Origin: Torreya grandis
Lineage: Eukaryota > Streptophyta > Pinopsida > Cupressales > Taxaceae
DNA: 64,000 bases
Assembly (NCBI GenBank): GCA_037957365.1
Contig: JARHVA010004254.1
Span: 1,074,001 to 1,138,000 of the forward strand
Reading direction: 5' to 3'
Each line of letters opens with the position of its first letter. Position 1 is the first letter of the stretch. Positions 1-12,124 of this stretch are shown one piece after another. The position numbers and the translations under genes are program-made. Below the pieces are notes generated by a model. The model searched no databases. It had not been told where the DNA came from and was given only the letters and a program-made list of their open reading frames with translations.

Positions 1-1880
1 TAATTTGAATAAGAGCTTTGCACAGTTGATAACATGACTAGGTATGCATTTTTATATGTATTATGCATGAAGAGGTTTATATGGTCAAATATGTGTTGTT
101 ATATTAGAAGACCCAGATTGGGCATAGTCAGTGGAGTGTGTTTCATCATATGCATTTAAATTTAATGTTAATTTGAATCGATGGACTTTATTAATATGAT
201 TAAATGGTATTGGTAGAAATGGTTGGGTATGTATGAATGTTGAATTACATGAAATTGTGTGTTTTAGTTAAACAAGTACATTGGAATTTATCCAGTATAT
301 AAAAGGGGTTATGGAGCTATTTTGTTAATTGGATGTATAAATTACGTATACGGAATACTCTAAATCATGGACAGTGGATGTCTTTTTAAAGTATACTGTA
401 TACAATATAAAATTTGCATAGTATTAAATTTATACTCAATAATTTTAAATATAAATATATATATATATATGTACATGGTATAAAAACATGGTTGTGAACT
501 GTGTCATAAATCTAAATTTGATTATACCATATATAGCAATATTGTGCTTGAAAACATTATTACCATACAAGGTGAAAATGGGTGCTTGTATATATTTAAA
601 TGTTTATATATAAAATCATTAAAATAATTTAGTTAAGAGTTTTAAATATAAAACATATTATCATATTTTTGGACTGGTTTTTGTTTTATATGTTGAAAAT
701 GAACAAATATATAAACATGTGTTATAATGTTGTTTCAGAGATGAAATAACATTATAAGTTGCTTTGTGATTTAAATAACTAGTAGTCCAGATAAATTATT
801 ACTTGGATGGTATGTTATATTGAAGACTATTTTTTATTATGTTTATTATTTTATAATAAACTAGATCTTATGGATTCACTGCATTTCATTTGACAGACTA
901 AATGAATGTATTTGATATTTTTGTACTTAGCGTATTTTTATCAACTAAAGAGAAATATCTTGAATGAATATATTAATTTTTATATAATTATATATTTTTA
1001 ATCAAATTTCGCATATATGATTAATATAAGCAGTGGATAGATTTCATTGGCTTAATTAACACCATCAATGCAAGATGAGATGTAATCTGATTGAATAGTG
1101 TTCATGAATTTGACTGATCCTAGAGATCATTAATTATTAAAAAATTTGGTCAAAATAATGTTTTAATTAAATATTATCATTTCATATGTTGATATAATTT
1201 CCATATTTGTGTGATATCATATTACAACAGATTTTTTATGATACACATTATGTATTAAATATCTTCAACACATGGATTATAGTTTGTTACTTTGGATTCC
1301 CCAACTGTCATTATCTATCCATCCATGAAAGGAGGGTTATCCCCTTGTTTAGGAGATAGTGTGTGAGATCTAAGGTTCGTGGTTGGTGTGAAAAAGTGCT
1401 CGACTGATGCTCTCCCTCCGAGTTGAAATACTATACTAGGGACTACATTTGAGATTACAAATTGATACTTGAGTCGTGGAGACTCTTTAATTGTGGAGAC
1501 TCTGCTCCATGAAACTTTGTATCATATTTTATTATTTGAGATATAATCATGTATTGTTGAAAACTGTAATATTTAAACATTATACTTCTACAACAGTGGT
1601 TGTAATGTTATATTAGTCGTGGTTGAATTTGTACTATTTTATTTATGATTAGATGCAATATTTATTGTTTATTCAACATTGTTCATGATTTTTATATATG
1701 TTCATGGTGATTCTTCGTTAAGTGGATTAACTATAAACGTATTTGTTAACTAATAAATGTAGTTAATTAAAGATCACTAATTAGATTTCTCATGGTGAAA
1801 ACTGTAAGATAAATATGTTTAATTAATTATTTTTTTAATATTTTACTATATTCCGGTAAAACCCACTGGGGTTGTTACAA
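1..1880 (-). other. AT-rich sequence, possible long-terminal-repeat fragment
   Basis: Strongly AT-rich and without coding signal. Read on the minus strand, the sequence below 1880 begins TGTAACAACCCCAGTGGG, which resembles the TGTAAC..CCC start of some Ty3/gypsy LTRs. No partner LTR or other boundary is visible, so this is weak. Confidence 0.2.
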
Positions 1881-3040
1881 TGCATAAGTTTACGGAGGAA
1901 GCACGGATTGGTGAAGCATTTTTCCTTGTACCACTACTTATCAATGTGCATGATCAAAAGTAATGATCATGGTTTTATTTGGGCCAAAGAAAAATGCGGA
2001 TGCATGTTCTTTGCCCTCTTTGAATCCTTATTTCCATTAACGGTACCAAAGGAAGTAATGAAAAGGCTCTGAAACTAGAACTGGGACCACAACTATTTAA
2101 ATACAAAAAACAATGAAATCAAATAGAAAACACTTTAAAATAACTTAAAATTAAACAATAATGAAACTTGCAAAATGAACCTTGGAACTTGATCGAGTGA
2201 GCACCAATGGAACGCGAACAATTATTTGATTGAGAGCTTAATAATGCTCTCTCACCCTAGATTCAAATGTTGTCCTCTACCTCCAATAAATAGAAGAGAT
2301 TCACAAATTGGTCATAGTTACTAATCAATCATGTCCCTCAAAGATTTGTATGCAGATGTCATGGAATGTCCACCAGTTGAGATTTGTGAGGGATGCGATA
2401 TCAATTATGACCACATAGCCAAATATGTGAAGTATTGTATTTTGTAGGTGCAATCAAGTAATTGAAACTAATAAATCATGTCTGCCACAATTAATCTATA
2501 TGAAAAAGTAAAGAGAACGATTAATTGATTATGTACTGAATGTCTAGTAATTTTTAAGACTATATTGGGTTTGTTTGCAAGGTAACTACAAGAATCTCAT
2601 TTATGACTGCATAATCATTTACTCAAATCACAAGTTGCTTTACTTCCTATATACATAAAGTGAGCTAAAGAATGCACGCATGATAAAACACATGAATGGA
2701 TAGGATAACAAGGCAATATATTACCTAAGTCACCTCTTTATACATGTGCTCATCATGGTGCATGACACTAGCATATTACTTCTTTGACTAGCCATCCCTC
2801 TACTCTGCCAAACAAGAGTTCGTGCAAAGCCCATACTGCTCATGTAGGGTGAACATTTTTACCATTTTTTACATGGAAGATCAACTTCTCTTCAAGCTCG
2901 GGTATATCTTTGTGTCTGTAGGTGCACCTTTCTAAAACTCATTTGAAAGGTGAACTCCAAAGTTGTGGGACACTAGCATTACCAAAACTCTAATGGTGCT
3001 TCAACAACAGTTTTTTGCCTCATGTGCACATAGACATAGA
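1881..3040. other. Gene-free sequence
   Basis: I see no gene, RNA or element boundary here. The last five bases (ATAGA, 3036-3040) are the left target duplication of the adjacent copia-like element. Confidence 0.3.
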
Positions 3041-4220
3041 TGTTAGGTTGTGGAGCTAAAAGCTTCACTGATGCAGACATGGAGAAGGCCATTGGAGGGG
3101 TTGCTGAAGGTTGCTGAGTGTTAGAGCAACCGGCGTCGGTCTGATCAGCCGACGTCAGCAGGATAGTGAAGAGAAGCAACCGACGTCGGTCAGGGATCGG
3201 CCGACGTCAGTCACCTCCAGGCAGACAGGGACCGACGTCGGTCGCCTGTGTGGTTCGACTGCGAGTATATTACGGGCAGTGGGTTGACGAACCAAGTGTT
3301 TGCATGATTAGAGCTAATTATAGACTGAGAGCTGCGGATCTAATTATTGTAATTAGATGTCTAATTATTGTTTGGATGAGATCTATTTAATAGACTCATG
3401 GTTGTATTGGAAATTAGTGCTAGAGAGTAAGAGAGCAATATTATAAGCTCCTTCTATGTGTGAGGTAGAGCTATGGTGTGTTCCTCCTAGTGCCACAGTA
3501 CCAGGTGTGGGTGCTGGATTAGAGAATCAGCAGGGTTCTTCATGTATGTATGATCTTGGTCATCAGGTGAGCATGGCCTTTATAGGAGATCTGCATGGTA
3601 AGTAAGATCGTTGATCTGCAGGTGTATGTATGTGCAAGGTCAAGGTTCACAAGTGTGCAGAACCAGGTTGATTTGCAGGTGTGCAAGATCAGATAAGACA
3701 GCAACACAACAGGGAGCAGAATCAGGCAGGATCAACTTGGAGTACAGATGTGTACTCAGATAGAGCAAAGAGGAAGGCAAGGGAGTTCCTTCCATAAGTA
3801 TGGTCTGTTGAGATGCTGGTTATTGCAAGTTCATAGGAGATCTACTTGAAGCACCTTGAGTACTTGTGGAGTGCGTGGAGTACTTGTGGAGTGCGTGGAG
3901 CACTTATGGTGTGCGTGGAGCACTGGAGGTGAACACCAACTCTGTGTTTGAGTTGTGTGTTGGGACCTGAGAGAGAGAGCTTTGAGGAGAGAATTACTGT
4001 TCACTTGAAGTGTGGGAAGCCTCTGAAGAGGTGGTGAAGAAGAAGTGGCATCTTATTTATTGTATTCTTTTCTGTATAAGTATTAATACAAGTTGTGTAT
4101 TGTCTCTCATATCATGTGTTATTCTGAATTCTAGTTACTTGTGATTCTGGTTAATTTCTGCATATTAAGTTGCTTGGTTTGGTAATCAACTGTATGCTTC
4201 CGGTGTTTCGCATCTTGACA
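3041..4220 (+). repeat. 5' LTR of the copia-derived element
   Basis: 1180 bp. The early U3 part (3128-3245) holds four GACGTC motifs and one GGCGTCGG. Near 3860-3930 it carries short repeats of GTACTTGTGGAGTGCGTGGA, about three units against two in the other LTR. The two LTRs look only a few percent different by eye. Confidence 0.9.
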
Positions 4221-4310
4221 AGTGGTATCAGAGCTAAGGTTGCAGGGAGCAGGTTTTGTGTTTGGTTACAGGTCACTCTCAGGGGTTTCTGATTGAGTGG
4301 GAGTAGAGCA

Positions 4311-6160
4311 ATGGCAGATCAAAGTAAGCTAAGAATGGAGGAGTTGAAAAGCACAGATGGTCTCTTACGGTCCCATGAAAAGAAAGAGCAGGTAAAAGAA
4401 TATTGTTGGTTGGTAGCAGATCAGCATGAAGGAACTGAAGACGCAGATGTTGCAGGTGTTATTGCACATGATGCTTTTAGAGGTTTCTTGGATAAAGTTG
4501 AATCTTAGTTAATAGATTCGGTTGCCTCTTTCTATGCAGCCCCAGGTAGAGGAGCTGGTGAGCCTTGCCAAAGAACTAGCAAAGGGGAAGTGAAGCTGAA
4601 ATTGCAGGCGGCCAACACAGAGGTGTTGATGAAGGTCATGCAGGTCCCAGGTTTGGAGATATGGCTAATTTCTTCAGAAAGATTGGGTGATGAGAGATGC
4701 ACAAAAACTCTCACAGCGGATGCACTTGAATTAGCTGGTGGTAAGAAAATAGGTACTCTTTATCTACTTATTTATATTACTGATTCTTCTTTTGTTGCGG
4801 AGACGTGGCTTCGTAGGCTTGGTCACATGAGCAGGAAGGAGATGCATGTTCTTAAGCGGAAGACAAATATATTTGATAGGCTTAAGAACTGGAAAGCCTT
4901 GGTGTTTATGGAGGAGATGGTGGACAGAAACCAGTGGATGGTGCTGGATACTTCTGAGCAGAGCAGTTTGGACATGGGTTTTGATTCAAAGGAGCTCGTG
5001 GGTAAAAAGTCATCACTCACAGGTGAACACAGATACCGGCGTCGGTCATGAGGAACCGGCGTCGAACAGACAGGTGTTAATGTCGGTCATGTGCAGACTA
5101 AAGCCGGTGATGTCGGGCATTAGGTAAGACCGACGTCGGTCAGGAGGACCGACGTCGGCAACATGGACACCGACGTCGACAGGGTCGGTAGTCAGGGACA
5201 GACGCATGGGAACCGACGTCGGTCGGATGCAGACTGTGGAGTGATCGAGGTCGATCACTGTAACAGATTTTGGGTGGACAGCACGCTGTCAAGGAGTCTC
5301 AAACACCCATAAGGAGGACTGAAGACGTAAGTAGGCCCTCAAATTCGTTGTTCCTCTTCTTTATACTTGTTGCTGATTATAGAGTAGGAAGGATCCAGGA
5401 AACAGGTGGGAGCATGGCAGGGATATGATGCAGAACCAAACGGGAGTTTTGGTAGGGTTGCCAGCCGGTGCGAAAGCACAGAGACGAATAGATTCCTTAG
5501 TTGAAGAATAGAGTGAACGGACACGTGAGACGGAAGACCAGGCATATGGTCTTGAAGGAGCTGCAGGACAGTGGGACAGGACTGACAGGTGGTACCAGGT
5601 GGATGACAAAGCAGGGCTTTAGTCAATGTCAGTATAACCATTGTGTTTGTCTTACCAGGTGGATGATGGTCGCAACATTATCCTGTTGCTGTATGTGGAG
5701 GATGAACTTGGTACAGGTTCAGACATACAAGGTTTTGCTGAGCTAAGGGTAAGGTTAGTTCAGTGGCATGTTATGAGGAGTTTGGAGCAGCGAAATTCTT
5801 TGACATGGGAGACATGGAGATCACAGGTTGATTTTGTCTCCAGTGGGAGCTGATGTGAATCAGGTGTTGGCGAGGTTCAGGATGCAGATCCGGAGCACAC
5901 TAAGGGCTGGACAGGTACAGTGTCCGAAATCACATGAGGTCTGGTATATACCTGAGTATTCCCATGCAGTGGGAGCTGTCAGAGAGTTAGGAGCCAATTC
6001 GGGGAAGTGTGTTCTCAGGTATTTGAGAGGGACCAGCATCAGGTATACATACAGGGTCAGGACTTCACTACATGTGTTTGTAGATTTGGATGTGGCAGGG
6101 TACTCGGATGACAGGGAGTACACCACGGGATGTGTGGTGGGTTGTCTTCAAGATTGAGCT
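4311..6160 (+). pseudogene. Degenerate copia gag-pol remnants
   Basis: A reading frame opens at 4311 (MADQSKLRMEELKSTDG; gag-like position after the PBS) and stops at 4506-4508. A gag-pre-integrase scrap, WLRRLGHMSRKEMHVLKRK, is at about 4806-4862 (family form W-H-R-R-L-G-H-M-S). A reverse-transcriptase scrap with YVEDE in place of the catalytic YVDD is near 5692-5706. An RNase H neighbourhood with CVLRYLRGTS is at about 6010-6040, and YTTGCVV follows near 6119. Integrase core and most of RT are absent. The frames are broken and the element cannot encode a working polyprotein. Confidence 0.75.
5025..5235. repeat. Internal array of (A)CCGACGTCGGT motifs
   Basis: Four GACGTC palindromes and several one-base variants (GGCGTCGG, GATGTCGG, AATGTCGG) are packed into about 200 bp between the gag-pre-integrase scrap and the RT scrap. 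It is the same motif as in the two LTRs. Confidence 0.7.
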
Positions 6161-6243
6161 TGAAGAGGGATACAAACCAGGAAACAGATTAGACGGAGTA
6201 CAGGTACAGGTACAGTGCAGCTGTTTATCTCCAAGTGGGAGAT

Positions 6244-7426
6244 TGTTAGGTTGTGGAGCTAAAAGCTTCACTGATGCACACATGGAGAAAGCCATTGGAG
6301 GGGTTGCTGAAGGTTGCTAAGTGTCAGAGCAACCGGCGTCGGTCTGATCAGCGGACGTCGGCAAGATAGTGAAGAGAAGCAATCGACGTCGGTCAGGGAT
6401 CGGCCGACGTCGGTCAGGGATCGGCCGACGTCGGTCACCTCCAGGCAGACAGGGACTGACGTCGGTCGCCTGTGTGGTTCGACTGCGAGTATATTACGAG
6501 CAGTGAGTTGACGAACCAAGTGTTTGCATGATTAGAGCTAATTATAGACTGAGAGCTGCGGATCTAATTATTGTAATTAGATGTCTAATTATTGTTTGGA
6601 TGAGATCTATATAATAGACTCATGGTTGTATTAGAAATTAGTGCTAGAGAGTAAGAGAGCAATATTATAAGCTCCTTCTGTGTGTGAGGTAGAGCTATGG
6701 TGTGTTCCTCCTAGTGCCACAGTACCAGGTGTGGGTGCTGGATTGGAGAATCAGCAGGGTTCTTCATGTATGTATGATCTTGGTCATCAGGTGAGCATGG
6801 CCTTTATAGGAGATCTGCATGGTAAGTAAGATCGTTGATCTGCAGGTGTATGTGTGTGCAAGGTCAAGGTTCACAGGTGTGAAGAACCAGGTTGATTTGC
6901 AGGTGTGCAAGATCAGATAGAACAGCAACACAACAGGGAGCAGAATCAGGCAGGATCTACTTGGAGTACAGGTGTGTACTCAGATAGAGCAAAGAGGAAG
7001 GCAAGGGAGTTTCTTCCATAAGTATGGTCTGTTAAGATGCAGGTTATTGCAGGTTCATGGGAGATCTACTTGAAGTACCTTGAGTACTTGTGGAGTGCGT
7101 GGAGTACTTGTGGAGTGCGTGGAGCACTGGAGGTGAACACCAACTCTGTGTTTGAGTTGTGTGTTGGGACCTGAGAGAGAGAGAGCTTTGAGGAGAGAAT
7201 TACTGTTCACTTGAGGTGTGGGAAGCCTCTGAAAAGGTGGTGAAGAAGAAGTGACATCTTCTTTATTGTATTCTTTTCTGTATAAGTATTAATACAAGTT
7301 GTGTATTGTCTCTCATATCATGTGTTATTCTGAATTCTAGTTACTCGTGATTCTGGTTAATTTTTGCATATTAAGTTGCTTGGTTTGGTAATCAACTGTA
7401 TGCTTCCGGTGTTTCGCAACCTGACA
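6244..7426 (+). repeat. 3' LTR of the copia-derived element
   Basis: 1183 bp. It starts right after the polypurine tract and ends before ATAGA. It has five GACGTC motifs; one extra copy of a unit reading roughly GATCGGCCGACGTCGGTCAG distinguishes it from the 5' LTR. Confidence 0.9.
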
Positions 7427-7660
7427 ATAGAGAAACAGGTTATTTTTTAGGGTCTTTTTTTTACCAATTGACTATATTTTGATAAATTTTCAAAAATTTA
7501 GATTTATAAATAAACAAATTTTTGAAAAAATATTTGCAAAATTTTCTTATAAAATTATTAAATTCACCAACATATGCATGTATTAGTAGTAAATTCTATC
7601 TTTTTCTTTAGAATCTGCCTACCATACATATGTTTTATCATTTTCAATATAACAATATTC
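7427..7660. other. Gene-free spacer
   Basis: AT-rich sequence after the copia-derived element. It begins with the right target duplication, ATAGA; nothing else is recognised. Confidence 0.3.
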
Positions 7661-9010
7661 ACCTATGAAAAAAATTGCATTCCTTAAAAATTACCCCATA
7701 TCAAATCCTACAATCCTTGTTGCATTTCTAAACAATAAACATGAAATTTCAACTATACACCTTTTTCAGTTCCTTCCAAAGGCTTGGAAATCTAGCAACA
7801 TGGATTTTGTGTTTAGATTACCTATGATGAAGCATCAAAATAACTTGTGTTTGTTGTAGTGGATGGGATTTTGAAGATGGCTATCATGATTGCATGCAAA
7901 AAAATCACCACATCGCAAGAGATAGCATTACGTTTCTTCAATCATGTTTGGGTTCACTTTAAACTACTTTCATCCATTGAGTTTGAGCACAATTTGAGGT
8001 TTGTTAATCACTTTTGGTACACCTTAGGGTAGAGGTTAGATATGCAATTGGATCAATCCACAACATTCCATTCTCTCACATATGGAAAAATGTAAGTTAT
8101 CAACTACACACTTGTCCATTTGTGATGCATGTGCAACAATTCACATTTTTGCACTGGGTTGATAATTTTTCTATTTGTTGCACATGTACAACAATGCACA
8201 TTTATGCACCAATGTAATAATTTTCACTTTATTCAACCAGCCTACAAAATAGCTCTTCACAGTTCTATGAAAAATGATCAAATTCAAGCATGCTTTGGGT
8301 TCCAACTAATGTTGTCCCTCGACAAAAGTCTTGCACACAAGGAAAGGGAGTGGAAAAGGAAAGGGAGTGGACAAGGTACAAAAGTTTTTACAACACATCT
8401 AATACGTTCAAAATATCACTAACAAAAACTTCACACCAAAAACAGAGATACAAAGAGCACCATTTTGAACATTACAAACCTCATGTCTTCAAGGTGGCTA
8501 ATGAAATTTGGTTGCATAATGCTTCAAGGGTCCACTTAGAAAGATTAAACATTTGTGTTATGGTCCATACACAATTGCATGCAAATGAATAAATGTCCTT
8601 GATCTGTGATAATACCTGGGTCTTCATCCTCTATTCAATGTGAAACACCTTGAGCCCTACTTAACATCCTTCAAATTTGAATCTTATACATTTGCAGAAA
8701 GTGCTCGACAAATACTTTCACACCAACAAAAGAAGTATAAAGAGCACCACATTACACATTACACACCTCATTGCTTCAAGATGGTTGATAAAGTTTGGTT
8801 GCATCTTGAGAAAAAATGCTTAAGGGTCCACTTAGAAAGATCAAACCTCTGTGTTATGGTCCAAACACAGCACTACACGCAAATGGAGAAAGAGGTTTTT
8901 GATCTGCAACAATACATGGGTCTTCATCCACTATTCAATGTGAAACTCCTTGAGCCCTACTCAACATCCTTTAAATTTGAATCTTGTACATTTATAGAAA
9001 GCGCTTGAAT
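7660..9010 (+). pseudogene. Ty3/gypsy integrase and post-integrase remnant
   Basis: Between about 7760 and 8035 two frames together give the integrase-core flavour P-K-A-W-K-S-S-N-M-D-F-V-F-R-L-P-M, VVVDGILKMAIMIACKK, FFNHVWVHFK and FVNHFWYTLG, as in plant gypsy integrases. After about 350 bp of low-similarity sequence, the post-integrase domain follows: RYKEHHFEHYKPHVFKVAN, W-L-H, GLHPLFNVKLLEPY. That domain is present twice in tandem (see the repeat entry). Frame changes and stops are frequent. I see no LTRs or target duplication. Confidence 0.75.
8404..9006 (+). repeat. Tandem duplication of the gypsy post-integrase segment
   Basis: Two units of about 300 bp (8404-8703 and 8704-9006) both run from 'CAAATA..TCACACCAA' through 'TACAAAGAGCACCA', 'GGGTCCACTTAGAAAG' and 'CTTGAGCCCTACT' to 'TTTGAATCTT.TACATTT'. 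The second unit has extra codons not in the first. Confidence 0.8.
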
Positions 9011-11980
9011 ATTATATTGTTGAAATCACAGCGATGTGCATGCATCAAGGCACACATAAATTGTTCAAAGTGGTCAAGGAAGCACAATGAGTTAATCACG
9101 TTAAGTGGTACAACAGCAACTCCATGTTCAATTCAAACAACCAACAAAGGGCAAATGGTTTGAGCGTTTGAGCACAGCTACACCAACCCACAATCTCACC
9201 TTGAAAGCCTTAGAGACTTCACTTCATTATGTACTATCCGTCACCACACCATCACCAAACTACATAGCATCAAGCATCATAGTGCCATCATGGTAACACA
9301 TTAACACTCATCCAAGTGCAATGCTCCACTTTGTTGTTTTTCCCCAAGTTGGTGCAACACACTAAGGAATGTCATGCAAGTCAAAATCTATGTCAAATAA
9401 TCACATGCCACATGGAATCTTCGCACCACATCTCACCCTGCCAAACAACACTCCCGAGTTCACACAATGTCAATAGATTCAAACTATCACACCTATAGGA
9501 AGGGAAATTGTCATCCATTGCAAAAGTTGGGGCATTTCATAATCATCTCTTTTGTAACTTCTTTCTTGTAATGATAATTGTAACCATTTAACCCCAATAG
9601 TCAACATGGACACACAATCACATTCTGGTCTACGCAAATCAATTCAGAAGTATTTCTCCATATCTAAACATGAAAATCTTCATTCTCATCGTTAGTCCTT
9701 GTACACATGTATCATATCTATTCAATTACTATTGAATAAAATCAATGTATTATGCTATCTTTTCATGCTCGAATGTGTAATGGTTTATTACCAATCTATT
9801 TGCTATTTCATATTCTTTATAACTCAATAATTTACTAGCTAAGTTATTGGGTCGTTGTCATAGGCACCTTGGTGCAGATCACACTTTTCCAATGGTTTTA
9901 CAGCAAAGATCTATTTGCATGATAAACGCCTTACTAAGAATTTATGAAATGGCAAATAGTGTGGAAAACAATGTTTTGGCACATTTCCTATTACATATCT
10001 ATTGCACTTTTTGAAGTGCTACTGCTAGTTATAAACTAATGACAATGAACAAAATAAAAATAATAATTGAACAAATTAATATGAACGGTATAGTGGTGTG
10101 TAATGGCAAGTTTATTCCACATAGCGGGGCTCAAATTTTTTGTGTAGATCAAGATAATGTGCAACTAATTGGGTATCAACCAATGAAGTCAAGTGCAAGT
10201 GTAACACTGGCTTTCACAAAATACATACCTCGTACTTGATCTAGGTTCTGAGTTTATAATCACACTCGGTATTTTGTTGTGAACTTACAAGCTACTTCAT
10301 ATAAGTTTAAATCACACTAAACATTTAGCATGCCTAAAAAGCCATAAACCACTTCAAAATAAAAGATAAAATCAGGACTTTTAAGTGCCTTGTCAAGCAC
10401 CCCACTTAGATGTTTTGGTGTGGACTTACATCTACAAGCTATGTGATCTGAGTTCTGTTATCATAATCATAGCATTTACAACTACAATGTAATGCCCACT
10501 TTCTTAAAAAAGGAGCCATATCCAGTTGCTTTTTTACTTTACAAGAACTAAACATGAATGGTCATAAGCAAACAAACTTTACAACAGCAAAAATTAATAA
10601 AAAAACCAAAAAAAACACCATAATTATTAAACATTCAAAGCATTCTTAAAAGATAGATCCACTATGGAAATGAATAAAAATGTACCTAGCTTGTATCCAC
10701 ATTCCATTCATGATCCAAACTTGGAATGAGCCACAAAATGCATGACCCGGAGTTCGCAGCATTTAAGATGGTGTAGTGCTATGAAAGAAGGCAAAGGCAG
10801 TTCAAATACCATAAAGGAAAAAATATTTATAAGAAAAGCACAAGGGGTCAAAATAATGATCATCTAAACTAAAACAAAAATTGCCAAGATAAAAAATGTA
10901 TGTCATTCAAATTACAAGTTACCAAAGTTAATTAGAAATCACTCACTCTGCAACAAAGGATAATGGAAATAATAGTTACATCCCGTACACGATAAAATTA
11001 CTCATACAACGCTAATGTAGCATTTTCAATGAACATTTGTCAAACGTCAAGTAATAATCCAAAATTTGACTAGTGAAAACATAAACAAAGATTCTTATGT
11101 TGGATATAACAAATTATCTTATCCAATTACATCTAATTACTCGATCAATCATTATTTAAAAATGCAGTTTGTTACTCAACATACTCGACTCTATATACAT
11201 TTTGTCAATTGTCATGCTCCAATGTTAGTCCATGGCAAGCTACGTGATTTGTCCCGATCAAGGCCCACCTTACAGTTTTCAAGTAAAGTATCAAGTGAGA
11301 TGGAGCATTTCCCAGAGTTTTTAAGAATTTAACCTTTAGGCAGCCAAGTGTAAGAAAACAAAGACGATAGGAGACCAACATTCGCCATTAAGGCTAATGA
11401 CGGAGAAGAAAAATAAAGAATTTGATGATTGATTTCCAAATTCATAAATGTCCATAACCTTGATAAATATGCATATTCAGATGTAATACCTGATCTAGTA
11501 CTCTTGCCATTAATACAAGTAAGCATGCCACAAGCAGCATCCACATCTTGAGAATTTAGAGACAACAATATGCAGAACATAACTAATTGTGCTTGTTATG
11601 ATCTATTATCAAAATCCATGCACGAGTTTCTTTCCCAAAATATGTGGATACATCTACCCTCGCCTTGAGAAGGATCAACAATCACAAGTAGACTGTCTAG
11701 ATAGACAGAAAGATGCTACAATGACGCTACAACAGATCAAATGCAAGTCTCAAGGACATGCTACATACCCAGGTATAAGGATCAAGAAAAATGCTATTTG
11801 TGAAGTTTCACCTAGAGGCAACGAATAAAATATTACTTAACAGAAAAGACATTTCTAATAATTAGTTTGGAACAAGAATAAGTTGAATACAAAAGCTGCT
11901 CAAGGCTTCGCCGCAGTCCCAATCAAATTATCACAGTAACAAACAATATCCTAGACTTGGCTTTACTGCGTCTCAAATTA
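9011..11980. other. Downstream flank and probable LEUNIG 3' UTR
   Basis: The first few hundred bases below 11980 should be the 3' UTR on the minus strand. I could not identify a convincing poly(A) signal. From 9.0 to 11.6 kb I see no conserved coding region; 9490-9530 has a purine-rich GGAAGGGAAATTG that could be a gypsy polypurine tract belonging to the integrase remnant upstream. Confidence 0.3.
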
Positions 11981-12124
11981 TTACTTCCACAATTTTACAC
12001 ACTTGTCATGACTTGCAGATGCAACCGTGCCAGTTGTATTTGAGGCTGCTAATGAAGCTATGAGTCCTTCGTGTGCTTTGAGGGTCATACTCTTGTTCTC
12101 AAACATATCCCATATTTCCAGAGA
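11981..12124 (-). CDS. LUG: LEUNIG exon 18: WD40 repeat 7 and stop
   Basis: Encodes residues 878-924: [28 protein letters not shown], ending [13 protein letters not shown] and TAA. The same terminal LVKLWK is found in angiosperm LUG. The acceptor is TTACAG. The 3' UTR continues below 11981; I did not find a clear AATAAA signal to place its end. Confidence 0.96.
   Translation of the reverse strand, partial: SLEIWDMFENKSMTLKAHEGLIASLAASNTTGTVASASHDKCVKLWK

Larger units (their letters stand above)
3041..7426 (+). mobile_element. Ty1/copia-derived LTR element with both LTRs and ATAGA target duplication
   Basis: Two LTRs (3041-4220 and 6244-7426) begin TGTTAGGTTGTGGAGC and end CTTGACA or CCTGACA. 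ATAGA lies immediately before the first LTR and after the second (3036-3040 and 7427-7431). A primer-binding site TGGTATCAGAGC (4223) and a purine-rich CCAAGTGGGAGAT (6231-6243) complete the structure. The interior is only about 2.0 kb. It carries scraps of gag, gag-pre-integrase, reverse transcriptase and RNase H in copia order with most of pol missing, so this is a non-autonomous or deleted copy. It lies downstream of the LEUNIG gene. Confidence 0.92.

Noticed and set aside
5339..5641. Overlapping minus-strand open frames of 100 and 82 codons in the copia interior
   Set aside because: No conserved residues. The plus strand here carries copia fragments in the expected order.
8404..9006. CRISPR-like or satellite array
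   Set aside because: Only two units, each encoding a recognisable gypsy domain, so this is a local duplication of a transposon gene.
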